A stretch of 22,905 nucleotides of DNA from CAYLRY01 sp964386535 (GCA_964386535.1 CAYLRY010000048.1:1-22905); one strand, 5' to 3'. Positions 7,468-15,555 are shown, numbered from the stretch's first letter. Made by a program: numbers and translations. The notes: generated from the sequence alone by a model not told the origin.

Positions 7468-8886
7468 ATGCAGGTTGTTAAAACAGATAAGGGCTACGTT
7501 TCCGGCACTATCATCGGTGAATACGGAAAAGAAGTCTCCATTTTCCGGGGAATTCCCTTTGCGGCGCCGCCGGTGGGAGAATTACGCTGGAAACCTCCTC
7601 AGCCGGTACAACCCTGGCCGGGAATACGTGAATGCACGCGCTTCAGCGCTATCTGTCCTCAAAGTTATATTCCAGGCATCTCAGCCACAGGAATGTCTTT
7701 CAGCGAAGACTGCCTTTACCTGAACGTGATAACGCCTGCCCGGAGACCTGACGATAAACTCCCAGTCATGGTCTGGATGCACGGCGGAGGCTATACAATG
7801 GGCTGTGGCAATGACAGGATTTGGAACAACTACCGCCTGCCGCAAAATGGAGTGGTGGTAGTCACCCTCAACCACAGGCTGGGGCCTTTCGGTCTGCTGG
7901 CTCATCCCGCCCTCTCAAAGGAATCTCCCGAAGGCGTTTCAGGTAACTACTTATTCCTGGATATCATCGCCTCATTAAAATGGATACAGCGCAATATCGC
8001 CGCTTTCGGCGGTGATCCGGATAATGTCACCATTTTCGGCGAGTCCGGCGGCGGCGCTAAAGTCTCTATCATGATGACATCACCCCTGGCCAGAGGCCTG
8101 TTTCATCGCGCTATCTGCGAAAGCGGCACATCTACTGCAATTCTCCTGGCGAAATCACAGGCTGAGATGGAAAATTTGGGCCGGAAACTCTTTGCCAAAC
8201 TGGGGATAGAATCCACTACTGACCCGCTGACCCAGGCCCGTGAGATATCTTGGGAAAAAATCCTTGACGCCGGTCTGGCCATGGAAGGACCCCGCGGTTC
8301 CAGCCCGCCAGTCCATATCTGGTCTCATGTTATTGACGGAAATCTGCTGCCGGACAGCCCCGGCAATTTATTTAAATCCGGAAATTTCAACGCTGTTCCG
8401 CTGGTGGTTTCGGCCAATCTGGGCGAATTAATTGGACCCGGACCTCTGGTAATGCCTTATATTATTTCATCCTACATTGAGATGCTGGAAGCCGTAAATA
8501 AAGCTGGAGCAAAAGGATACGCCTGCATTTTCGACCAGGTGCCTTCCGGTTGGAAAAATGAAGGCTGTAATTCCGTTCATTCTATGGAACTCCCTTATGT
8601 CTTTGGTGATTGGGACGATTCTACCGCCTGGTGGACCTCTGTCTATATGCTGGCCAAACAGGCCGGCGCTAAAACAGAGACGCCTGGTCTGGGCGTTATA
8701 GACAGGGGCATATCCGAAGCCATGATGGGACTGTGGGCCGGTTTTGCCAGGACCGGTAAACCGCAGACAGCGGGAGTGCCGGAATGGCCGGAATATACGG
8801 CTGGTACGGACCGCTATCTTAACATTTGCGGTGTATTAGAAGTGAAGACCGGATTTTCTAAGGTAGCTCAAACTCCCAAGAAGTAA
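7468..8886 (+). CDS. type-B carboxylesterase (cholinesterase/PnbA-like family)
   Basis: A 472-residue serine esterase. Family marks appear in order: FRGIPFAAPPVGELRW near 26-41, EDCLYLNV (80-87), oxyanion-hole HGGG (105-108), nucleophile elbow GESGGG with Ser193, probable acid Glu320 (NLGEL) and His371 (CNSVHSMELPYVFG). There is no signal peptide, so it should act in the cytoplasm on a small ester taken up or made in the cell. ATG has AGGAGGG five to eight bases upstream and a good promoter (7381-7409). It is divergent from AOR-1. An ester to alcohol to aldehyde to acid route with the neighbouring dehydrogenases is possible but is only an inference. The hairpin at 8914-8948 probably ends the transcript. 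Confidence 0.93.
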   Translation: MQVVKTDKGYVSGTIIGEYGKEVSIFRGIPFAAPPVGELRWKPPQPVQPWPGIRECTRFSAICPQSYIPGISATGMSFSEDCLYLNVITPARRPDDKLPVMVWMHGGGYTMGCGNDRIWNNYRLPQNGVVVVTLNHRLGPFGLLAHPALSKESPEGVSGNYLFLDIIASLKWIQRNIAAFGGDPDNVTIFGESGGGAKVSIMMTSPLARGLFHRAICESGTSTAILLAKSQAEMENLGRKLFAKLGIESTTDPLTQAREISWEKILDAGLAMEGPRGSSPPVHIWSHVIDGNLLPDSPGNLFKSGNFNAVPLVVSANLGELIGPGPLVMPYIISSYIEMLEAVNKAGAKGYACIFDQVPSGWKNEGCNSVHSMELPYVFGDWDDSTAWWTSVYMLAKQAGAKTETPGLGVIDRGISEAMMGLWAGFARTGKPQTAGVPEWPEYTAGTDRYLNICGVLEVKTGFSKVAQTPKK

Positions 8887-8913
8887 ACTCAGACGCATGG
8901 GCTGGTGTTACGC

Positions 8914-8948
8914 AACCGCCGCTCGAAATTCAGATTAAAGCGGCGGTT
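8914..8948. terminator. 10-bp stem hairpin after the carboxylesterase
   Basis: AACCGCCGCT (8914-8923) pairs perfectly with AGCGGCGGTT (8939-8948) around a 15-base loop, 27 bases after the esterase stop. It lacks a real U-tract on either strand, so termination is plausible but not certain. It also sits one base beyond the stop codon of the small minus-strand ORF at 8950-9249. Confidence 0.5.
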
Positions 8949-8949
8949 C

Positions 8950-9249
8950 TTACCTGGTCGTTACGGTCGAAATCAGCCCTGGCATCAAATCCGACCCTGC
9001 CAATGTATTTGTTGTACCGGAAAGATGGTACAGTTTACCTGCATTGAAGTAAAACAAACCGATGTTATTATCTACCCAGTTGTTTAAGACCGTATCCAGG
9101 GTTGTACCAGGAAAAATCTGAATGCCAGCGGTGCTGGTTAAAGTAGCTCCTACTTCGGTTCCGGAGGCCATTGACAAAGGCTCCAACAGTGCTATTGCTA
9201 TCACCACATTGGCTAACATAACAATTGATATAAATCTAAAACGCTGCAT
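8950..9249 (-). CDS. possible small exported protein, unknown family
   Basis: A 99-codon frame whose product starts MQRFRFISIVMLANVVIAIA: two basic residues, then a hydrophobic run to about residue 22, then PLSMASG, which could be a signal-peptide cleavage region. The remainder is Thr/Ser/Gly/Asn-rich with aromatic patches, as in small secreted or surface proteins. No family is recognised. Against it, the ATG has only an A-rich stretch rather than a Shine-Dalgarno site, and no convincing -10/-35 pair lies upstream. In its favour, it ends just before a hairpin and fills an otherwise empty gap. Treat as tentative. Confidence 0.35.
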   Translation of the reverse strand: MQRFRFISIVMLANVVIAIALLEPLSMASGTEVGATLTSTAGIQIFPGTTLDTVLNNWVDNNIGLFYFNAGKLYHLSGTTNTLAGSDLMPGLISTVTTR

Positions 9250-9280
9250 CTTTTTTTACTTTATACAAATTCAATAACGC

Positions 9281-9348
9281 GGCCTGGGAGCCTATATTCT
9301 CCTCAAGAAGAGGTGACCAGGGCCCGCCCGTCTGAGGCTCTTCCGGGC
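9281..9348. other. GC-rich foldable element, possible structured RNA
   Basis: In otherwise AT-rich sequence, GGCCTGG (9281-9287) pairs with CCAGGGCC (9317-9324, one bulged G). Inside, either GGAG/CTCC (9287-9290/9299-9302) or CCTC/GAGG (9301-9304/9310-9313) can form; these two are mutually exclusive. Then GCCCG (9322-9326) can pair with CGGGC (9344-9348), competing with the last bases of the first stem. It lies 32 bases upstream of the small minus-strand ORF and about 265 bases upstream of the PP-loop ATPase gene. No known riboswitch consensus was recognised. Confidence 0.35.
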
Positions 9349-9375
9349 TTCAGCAGATACACAAACAATTATGAC

Positions 9376-9387
9376 ATCATATATGAT
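9376..9387. promoter_or_regulatory. 12-bp palindrome, possible operator
   Basis: ATCATATATGAT is perfectly self-complementary and is preceded by ATGAC. It sits eight bases upstream of a candidate -35 for the 9613 operon and resembles the ATATATGAC elements near the MarR gene. Confidence 0.3.
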
Positions 9388-9394
9388 TTCCGGC

Positions 9395-9423
9395 TTGCCA
9401 AAAATACATGGTTATGTTACAAA
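9395..9423 (+). promoter_or_regulatory. weak candidate promoter for the PP-loop ATPase/AOR-2 operon
   Basis: TTGCCA (9395-9400) and TACAAA (9418-9423) are 17 bases apart. The -10 match is poor (4 of 6), and the start codon is 190 bases downstream. Confidence 0.3.
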
Positions 9424-9612
9424 TACTTTAACTCTTCAATTCCGGAGAAAAATGCTTCCTTCTACCCCAAAGAAACCGGGTGAGTTTCCTGTTCTTTCCG
9501 GATTCGTGATCTGAACTGTTATAGAATAGTGGCTTACATAGCCCTGACAAATATTGTGTTGGGTGGATAGAACCAAAACGCAGCTATTGAAATTTCAGTA
9601 AAGGACAAACAA

Positions 9613-10575
9613 ATGATCAAAGAAATTACCTTACAGGAACTAAACCCTGAAAAGTTTATCATTGAAAAAGTAAAGGAAATCCAGGATACGGTGGGGGACG
9701 GCACAGCTATCAATGCTCTCTCAGGGGGAGTAGACTCATCAGTAGTAACCCTGCTGGGACACAAAGCCTTAGGAAAAAAGCTTAAATCGGTCTTTATTGA
9801 AAACGGACTAATGCGACAGGGCGAACCGGACCAGGTTGTAGGGATCTTCCGTAAACTTGGCGTTGAGGTTGAGGTGGTGGATGCGAAAAAAGAGTTTTTC
9901 GCAGCGCTGAAAGGCATCATTAATCCTGAAGAAAAACGCGAAGCCATTACTCAGACCTTCTATAAAAATGTCTTTGGCCGTATTGTTCGTGAGAGCGGAG
10001 CAAAATACCTGCTTCAGGGAACCATACTTACTGATATAGATGAAACCGTCGCAGGTATCAAAAGGCAGCACAATGTTTTTGAGCAGCTCGGCATAGACCC
10101 GCATAAAGTTTTTGGCTACCGGATTCTAGAGCCTCTGATACAACTCCGAAAAGACGGCGTAAGAAAAGTAGGAAGGGCTCTGGGACTCCCGGCAGAAACT
10201 TTTGACCGCATCCCGTTTCCCGGTCCGGCCCTGGCGGCACGCGTCATCGGCGAGGCGACTCCGGAACGTGTTAACATTGTACGAAAAGCTACAATGGTAG
10301 TGGAGCGGAACTTGAAAAACACAGGGGCTTTTCAGTATCTGGCCATCCTTCATGAAGACCGTGTAACCGGAATACGAGACGGGAAACGCGATTTCGGCCA
10401 GCAGATAGAGGTCCGCTGCTGGAACAGTCAGGATGCCAGGACTGCCACACCGACCAACCTGCCTTTTGAAAAGCTGGAGAAGCTGGCACAGGAGATTTTA
10501 AAGGAAGTGCCGGGCGTAGTCAGTGTGACCTATAACATTGCCAGCAAACCGCCCTCCACCATTGAGGCGGTGTAA
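9613..10575 (+). CDS. GMP-synthase-type PP-loop ATP pyrophosphatase, no glutaminase domain (GuaAb-like)
   Basis: A 320-residue protein that aligns with the ATP-pyrophosphatase and dimerisation domains of GMP synthase, most like the separate archaeal-type subunit. It shows the PP-loop SGGVDSS (37-43), FIENGLMRQGE (61-71), PFPGPALAAR (201-210) and the C-terminal SKPPSTIE (311-318). The family adenylates a carbonyl oxygen and replaces it with ammonia (XMP to GMP). No glutaminase domain or separate glutaminase gene is present here. Several positions differ from the GMP-synthase consensus as I recall it: KRQHNV for K-S-H-H-N-V, PGPALA for PGPGLA, and DARTATPT where DxMTA is usual. A different substrate is therefore possible. 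ATG has AAAGGA eight bases upstream. AOR-2 starts eight bases after its stop, so the two are almost certainly co-transcribed. It could still be an ordinary GMP synthase subunit. Confidence 0.85.
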   Translation: MIKEITLQELNPEKFIIEKVKEIQDTVGDGTAINALSGGVDSSVVTLLGHKALGKKLKSVFIENGLMRQGEPDQVVGIFRKLGVEVEVVDAKKEFFAALKGIINPEEKREAITQTFYKNVFGRIVRESGAKYLLQGTILTDIDETVAGIKRQHNVFEQLGIDPHKVFGYRILEPLIQLRKDGVRKVGRALGLPAETFDRIPFPGPALAARVIGEATPERVNIVRKATMVVERNLKNTGAFQYLAILHEDRVTGIRDGKRDFGQQIEVRCWNSQDARTATPTNLPFEKLEKLAQEILKEVPGVVSVTYNIASKPPSTIEAV

Positions 10576-10583
10576 ATTTAATT

Positions 10584-12449
10584 ATGAATATTGACGGTTA
10601 TGGCAAAATTCTGGAAGTAGATTTAACCCGGAGAACAATTTCCAGCCGCAAGATCGAGCCTGACTTCGCCCGCAAATACCTGGGAGGCGTAGGCTTCGGG
10701 ACCCGGGTTGTTTATGACGAAGTGGGGACGGAAGTTGACCCTTATAGTCCACAGAACGTGATTGTCTTTGCTAACGGACCGTTTACAGGTACGCATGTTC
10801 CCTGCGGAAGCAGGACCGAGGTATCCACCAAACATCCCGAAACGCTAAGTATCGGCACCGGCAATACTGGGGGCGTCTGGGGCGCCGCTTTGAAGCACGC
10901 CGGCTTTGACTTCATCATTGTCAGAGGCTGTTCCGAGAAGCCGGTATACCTGTTAATCGATGACGCTAAGGTGATGATAAAGGACGCAGGAAACCTGTGG
11001 GGTAAAGATGCCCGCCGTACCACTGAACTTCTCCAGCAAGAGCTCTCTACCAGATTCAAGATACTGGCAATAGGGCAGGCCGGTGAGAATCTGGTGCGAT
11101 ATGCACACGTCCTTTTTGATTATTATCACGTAGCCGGGAGAAGCGGGGCAGGGGGTGTAATGGGCTCGAAAAAGCTGAAAGCAATAGCTGTTCACGGTAC
11201 AGGGAGTGCCAAGGCAGCCAGGCCGGTTGAGTTCCAGGAAGCGATTAAAGAGTCCCGAGAACGCCTCAAAGCAGCCGATGCAGCCAACTGGAAGCCCGGC
11301 CCGGGTTCAATGGAAACTTTCCACAGGGCAGGTGAACTTCCCGGTCTGGGACGGGCAGACCAGTTGAAGTATTCCATCGGAAAGGGCGCCGTCTGCTGGG
11401 CCTGCTCGATGAATTGTTACAACGATATGGGATTGGTTAAAACAGGGAAATTTGCCGGTTTAAAAGAAAGCAATATAACCCGGACCCAGGTGATAGGGCT
11501 CTTTGGGCACACCCTTGGGGTAAATAATTTACCGGCTATTTGGGCCTGTAAAAACGTCAGCCAGAGGCTGGCCTTGGACTACGTTACGGTGACCGGCGTG
11601 ATTAAATTCGTAATGGACCTGTTGAATAACGGCATTCTTACCAAAGCGGACCTGGATGACCTGGATCTGCGGCGCGGTAATGAAGACGCCATTATGGAGC
11701 TCATGCGGAAAATAGCGTACCGTGAAGGAATTGGAGACGTTTTAGCGGACGGTACGGCTGAAGCGGCGAAAAAAATCGGCAGGGAAGCTGAGAAATTTGT
11801 ATCTACAGTTAAGGGCAGAGAAGGGGGACACATGAGCGTTCCTGAAGCCGGCCATGAAGGTAACTGGTGGTTTTTGGGATCCTTCACCAATCCACGCGGT
11901 GACCTGACCACCAGCACCCATTACACCACGGCGCAGCCCAATCCCAACTGGCCTGTGGAAAATTATGACATGCTGGCAGAGACCAGAAAGCAAATATATA
12001 CCATGCCTCCTGAACTATGCCATACAACCTGGGAAGGCAAAGCAGCCATGCTCAAATGGTCAGAGGACCTGCATTCCCTGGTGGATGCCCTGGGACTCTG
12101 CTTTTTCCCTACTCATATGCGTATGGCCATTGGAGCCTACCGCATTGCCCGGCTGTATTCTGCTTTTACCGCTACGGATATATCTGCTGAAGAGATGATG
12201 GAGACCGGTGAGCGGCTTTTCAACCTTTTTAAAGCACATACAGTACGAAGCGGACTGACCAGAAAGGATGACCTGGCTCCAGGCTCTTTGCCAGAAGATA
12301 AACAAAGGCGCATGGATCTTTTTTTAGATGAATATTATGCGCTACGCGGCTGGGACATTAAGCTGGGCGTTCCTACTCGGGAAAAACTGACCGTTCTGGG
12401 CCTGGGAGACATCGCCGGAGACCTGGACAGGATGGGAAAACTACCTTAA
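10584..12449 (+). CDS. aldehyde:ferredoxin oxidoreductase family protein (AOR-2, divergent)
   Basis: A 621-residue AOR-family protein. The family N-terminus (GKILEVDLTRR), LGGVGFGTRVVYDE (33-46), GPFTGTHVPCGSRTEV (65-80) and AGRSGAGGVMGSKKLKA (184-200) are intact. So are the cluster cysteines 271, 274, 278 (CWACSMNC) and 506 (DALGLC), so a pterin cofactor and a [4Fe-4S] cluster are expected. The substrate side differs from AOR-1: no PEYET motif (LKESNITRTQ around 293-302), and GGHMSVPEAGHEG (414-426) where AOR-1 has GGQELGMHDPK. It should therefore belong to another subfamily with another substrate. The start follows the PP-loop ATPase stop by eight bases with only a distant GAGGCGG (10563-10569), which suggests translational coupling. 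A 13-bp hairpin follows the stop. Confidence 0.93.
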   Translation: MNIDGYGKILEVDLTRRTISSRKIEPDFARKYLGGVGFGTRVVYDEVGTEVDPYSPQNVIVFANGPFTGTHVPCGSRTEVSTKHPETLSIGTGNTGGVWGAALKHAGFDFIIVRGCSEKPVYLLIDDAKVMIKDAGNLWGKDARRTTELLQQELSTRFKILAIGQAGENLVRYAHVLFDYYHVAGRSGAGGVMGSKKLKAIAVHGTGSAKAARPVEFQEAIKESRERLKAADAANWKPGPGSMETFHRAGELPGLGRADQLKYSIGKGAVCWACSMNCYNDMGLVKTGKFAGLKESNITRTQVIGLFGHTLGVNNLPAIWACKNVSQRLALDYVTVTGVIKFVMDLLNNGILTKADLDDLDLRRGNEDAIMELMRKIAYREGIGDVLADGTAEAAKKIGREAEKFVSTVKGREGGHMSVPEAGHEGNWWFLGSFTNPRGDLTTSTHYTTAQPNPNWPVENYDMLAETRKQIYTMPPELCHTTWEGKAAMLKWSEDLHSLVDALGLCFFPTHMRMAIGAYRIARLYSAFTATDISAEEMMETGERLFNLFKAHTVRSGLTRKDDLAPGSLPEDKQRRMDLFLDEYYALRGWDIKLGVPTREKLTVLGLGDIAGDLDRMGKLP

Positions 12450-12450
12450 A

Positions 12451-12479
12451 TTGCTATAAGGGGAGACCCCTTATAGCAA
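12451..12479 (+). terminator. 13-bp perfect hairpin after AOR-2
   Basis: TTGCTATAAGGGG (12451-12463) and CCCCTTATAGCAA (12467-12479) pair perfectly around a 3-base loop, one base after the AOR-2 stop codon. No U-tract follows. It may be an mRNA 3'-end stabiliser or a factor-assisted terminator rather than a classic intrinsic one. Confidence 0.5.
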
Positions 12480-12513
12480 ACTTGTGCTCTAAATTCCCTC
12501 AATATAAACAGGA

Positions 12514-12559
12514 GAACTCAAATCCTCAACCAGTTACAATTGGTAAAGGATTTGAGTTC
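12514..12559. terminator. long inverted repeat between convergent operons
   Basis: GAACTCAAATCCT (12514-12526) pairs with AGGATTTGAGTTC (12547-12559), with an inner ACCA/TGGT (12529-12532/12541-12544). It is AT-rich and has no U-tract. It lies between the ends of the convergent genes AOR-2 and the FAD oxidase, so a bidirectional terminator or transcript-end structure is likely. Confidence 0.45.
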
Positions 12560-12603
12560 CGTATACTATTAAGCTATGCTTCCTGCGTGATGATAATACT
12601 ATC

Positions 12604-14265
12604 TTATTTGTGAGGTTCCAGCGTTACATAATAGGTATCACCCAGATGGTTGGGATTAAGGAACTCACGGATTTTCCACTGGTATTCATAAACCAAAGGT
12701 TGGACAAAAGCAGCAGCCTTTTTTTCCTGCTCTTCTTTTGTCAAACCATAACCGTCATCTCGCCGGGAAATGGCATACATTCTTTCCATGGCTCCCAGGC
12801 CATGTTCCCGTCCGAATTTGGATGAAAGCTCGAAGTATTCATGGGTTTCCTCCACTGACCGCCTATCGTGTGAGTCAAAATGGGTGAAGTTCTCCCAGGC
12901 AGTCACTCCTCCACCACCAATACCACCCATGCCACCCATCATGCAATCGCCTCCGGCTGCCACGAAAGAATCGTGCTCCTGTTCCCATTTCCGCTTAAAT
13001 TCTGCGGCGAGCTCCACTTTTGGACAGGAATAGTCCGGAGTCCCACCGATCCCGAAAGCTCCTTCATAGCCGCCGGCAAATAAGAAATTCAGGTTCTTAT
13101 GTCCCAAGCGGAGCAGGAACAACAGGCTCCAGTTGGCGTAATCAGGCTCTTCCATAAAAGAGACTTTCCAGCCTCCGGTTTCGGCCAGTATTTTGTCCAG
13201 AACTTTCTCCTGCCAGTCAATATCTCTCTGTGTCATGCCGGCCAGAATGATCTGGAAATCCCGCTTCATCTCTTCGGTTTGCTTCAGCGTTTCAGGGTCC
13301 TTCAACAGCCATTCCAGATCGTTCAGAGTTTTTGTCGGATCGTTCAGAATTTTAATCGTAGCTACCTTAAGGTCGCGACCGAACATGGTATACTGGCGGT
13401 GCGAATAATACCCGCTGATCCCACTGTCCCAGATACGGTAAAGGCCGTTGGCATAAGCTTCCCATGAAGGCCAGGCTAGGGTGTGACCTACAATATTGGG
13501 TGGGAGCACCGCCCTGTAAGCAGGCGCAATGCCATCACTGGGAAGGTACGGAGGTCCCGGCCAGGGAAATAGCTTAATGGCGCATTTGGTAAAGACACCC
13601 ATGGCTCCCATAGTTCCTGAATTGCCCATAATCAGACCACGCAGGCCAGGCCCGGGACCATCATCACAGAACCAGCCCAGTCCGGAGCCCAGTGAGCCTG
13701 ATCGCAGGATTTCACCATCAGGCATTACCCATTCAAAAGCCAGTAAATTTTCCCGGAGAAGACCGCCAAAGAGAGCAAAGGGAGATGGCCCCCCATTAGC
13801 ACAGGCGCTGGCCAGAGGAGAACAACTGGAACCGGCGCCAATCATGGTGGTATTCAACCCCACCTTCATGACCTCTGCCTGTAGTGTAGCTCCGATTACA
13901 TAGGGCTCTATTACCGCATACTGGTTCTTCTCATTGATTTCCAGTATACGGTCCATGCGTTTCATATCCAGGGTAATGGCGTTATCATCGCAAATATTGG
14001 CCCTGGAAGTCCAGAATGTACTGGCAGCATGGAATTTAATTTTATGTTTATTGCAGAGCTTGACCACAGCCTGTACTTCCTCGGTGCTCCCCGGCATGAT
14101 AACCGCTAGCCCACGGGGTGTGGAAACGTTATACGCAGGCCCCATATGGTGCTGGGCTTGCGCCATGGGGGTAACATAAGTGTCCAGGACCGCTGGATCA
14201 TCCGAAAGGTTGTCCGGTCCTACAATATCCTCAAAAGCCTGATAAATTTCTTTCGTTAAGGCCAT
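12604..14265 (-). CDS. FAD-linked oxidase/dehydrogenase, VAO/PCMH family, 553 aa
   Basis: An FAD-binding type-4 (VAO/PCMH) flavoprotein. MPGSTEEVQAVVKLCNKHKI at about 57-76 and the AVIEPYVIGATLQ strand (117-129) belong to the FAD-binding domain. The region around 210-225 (GLIMGNSGTMGAMGVFTKC) is the conserved Gly-rich FAD contact, and FLNPNHLGDTYYV (535-547) the usual end. Relatives include GlcD-like hydroxyacid dehydrogenases and p-cresol/4-alkylphenol hydroxylases; I cannot choose between them. An odd Gly/Met-rich stretch lies at 438-453. ATG has AAGGAGA six bases upstream, and the gene starts 15 bases after the Fe-S subunit stop in the same operon, so its electrons probably pass to that subunit. 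The usual His or Cys for covalent FAD attachment is not obvious. Confidence 0.88.
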   Translation of the reverse strand: MALTKEIYQAFEDIVGPDNLSDDPAVLDTYVTPMAQAQHHMGPAYNVSTPRGLAVIMPGSTEEVQAVVKLCNKHKIKFHAASTFWTSRANICDDNAITLDMKRMDRILEINEKNQYAVIEPYVIGATLQAEVMKVGLNTTMIGAGSSCSPLASACANGGPSPFALFGGLLRENLLAFEWVMPDGEILRSGSLGSGLGWFCDDGPGPGLRGLIMGNSGTMGAMGVFTKCAIKLFPWPGPPYLPSDGIAPAYRAVLPPNIVGHTLAWPSWEAYANGLYRIWDSGISGYYSHRQYTMFGRDLKVATIKILNDPTKTLNDLEWLLKDPETLKQTEEMKRDFQIILAGMTQRDIDWQEKVLDKILAETGGWKVSFMEEPDYANWSLLFLLRLGHKNLNFLFAGGYEGAFGIGGTPDYSCPKVELAAEFKRKWEQEHDSFVAAGGDCMMGGMGGIGGGGVTAWENFTHFDSHDRRSVEETHEYFELSSKFGREHGLGAMERMYAISRRDDGYGLTKEEQEKKAAAFVQPLVYEYQWKIREFLNPNHLGDTYYVTLEPHK

Positions 14266-14280
14266 GTCTATTCTCCTTCT

Positions 14281-15555
14281 CTAAATTGCCTGCTGTACCA
14301 GTTCAATAATGTCCAGCACCTGCATCTTCTGTCCGCTGGCCTTGACAGAATCGGTAAAGTTACGTTCGCAATGGGCGCAGGCCGTAACCAGTACTTCCGC
14401 ACCAGTGCTCACAGCCTCTGTAATCCTTTCGCCGGCTGTCCAGGCGGCAAAATCCGGATAAGCATCATAACACCCTCCGCCGGCTCCGCAACACCAGGCG
14501 TATTCACGTATCCTTTCCATTTCTACCAGTTGTAAACCCGGAATACTTTTTAAAACATTACGAGGAGGATCATAGATACCCCAGGCTCCGTTATAGCGGG
14601 GTTTAGGAGGATCATAGATAACTACCTGATTAAGGATTTTTCTTTCTTTGCCTTCCCATGGGACATAAGGTTCCCCCTGCCTGCCCAGGTGGCAGGGATC
14701 ATGATAGGTTACTTTTAATGGAACTGCTTTTCGGAGCTTGATCTTATCCTGTTGAATAAGACGGTCAAGTAACTCTACTGTATGAAGGACTTCGACTTTA
14801 GAGCCCAGCTTCGGGTAAAGGTGTTTGAATGTATAATAACAATCAGAGCAGGAAACAACTATAGTCTTTATTCCCAGGGTTTTCCAGAGTTCAATGTTAT
14901 TTTCCGCAAATTTGGTAAATTCTCCACGGTAACCCATTTGAAAAGCCCGCCCGCCACAGCAGCTTTCATTGCCACCCAGGATGCCGAAATCGACACCAGC
15001 TCGACTTAATAAGGAAATTACGGCATGTGGTACTTTCCGCAATTCCTCATCATAACTGTAACGGCAGCCGGCGAAAAAGGCGATTTCAGCCTTATCCTGA
15101 GCCACATTTTTGACATTGAGCCCATTGGTCCATTCATTCCTCCTGTCTTTGGGCATGCCGAGCATCATGGTATCTTCTTTACGGAGATGGTCAATTATAG
15201 GCATGTGCTGTGGAAGCAGTTGACCATCTGTAACCGCTCTGGCTTTCAATTCCAGGAGGTTCTCTAAAGGTTCCAGATTATAACGGCAGATCTTGTCAGC
15301 CACTGCACAGGAACCACAGGCCAGATCCTTATAAATTATATCCAGAACTCTGTCTGTATATTCGATCTTGCCATCAAGGAGCGATTTAGCAACCGCAAAA
15401 CGCCCGCGGGCTGAATAAGCATTAAAATTGCTGTAGGCTATGCTGGGACAACCCTTGGCAAACCGCCAGCTCTTAATTTTATCCTGGGGTATCCATTTGC
15501 AATATGAACAGAGGCTGCAACGTTCCTGATCCGCCCTGTAATCTTCTAGTGCCAT
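14281..15555 (-). CDS. Fe-S oxidoreductase with two CCG domains (HdrD/GlcF-like)
   Basis: A 424-residue electron-transfer protein. N-terminal cluster cysteines are 13, 16, 19 and 36 (CSLCSYC, then GCP after a 16-residue loop, longer than usual); a second set is 80, 83 and 90. Two cysteine-rich CCG domains follow: Cys164, Cys199-200 and Cys236/239 (SCSDC), then Cys288, Cys355-356 and Cys393/396. In heterodisulfide reductase such CCG motifs bind noncubane [4Fe-4S] clusters, and related subunits occur in GlcF, GlpC and LutA. The second CCG domain has about 66 residues between its first Cys and the Cys pair (typical 31-39), including a repeated IYDPP. ATG has AGAAGGAGA in front. It lies between two FAD oxidase genes (27- and 15-base gaps), so it should take electrons from one or both. 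Confidence 0.92.
   Translation of the reverse strand: MALEDYRADQERCSLCSYCKWIPQDKIKSWRFAKGCPSIAYSNFNAYSARGRFAVAKSLLDGKIEYTDRVLDIIYKDLACGSCAVADKICRYNLEPLENLLELKARAVTDGQLLPQHMPIIDHLRKEDTMMLGMPKDRRNEWTNGLNVKNVAQDKAEIAFFAGCRYSYDEELRKVPHAVISLLSRAGVDFGILGGNESCCGGRAFQMGYRGEFTKFAENNIELWKTLGIKTIVVSCSDCYYTFKHLYPKLGSKVEVLHTVELLDRLIQQDKIKLRKAVPLKVTYHDPCHLGRQGEPYVPWEGKERKILNQVVIYDPPKPRYNGAWGIYDPPRNVLKSIPGLQLVEMERIREYAWCCGAGGGCYDAYPDFAAWTAGERITEAVSTGAEVLVTACAHCERNFTDSVKASGQKMQVLDIIELVQQAI

Noticed and set aside
9281..9348. Moco/Tuco, c-di-GMP or SAM riboswitch
   Set aside because: Short look-alike pieces (CCGGAAG on the minus strand) occur, but the other conserved segments are missing.
9534..9947. 137-codon Ser/Phe-rich minus-strand frame
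   Set aside because: It is antisense to the PP-loop ATPase start region, where the SGGVDSS motif lies on the plus strand.
13529..13903. 124-codon Pro/Arg-rich plus-strand frame
   Set aside because: It lies wholly antisense to the well-supported FAD oxidase at 12604-14265 and has low-complexity, shadow-like composition.
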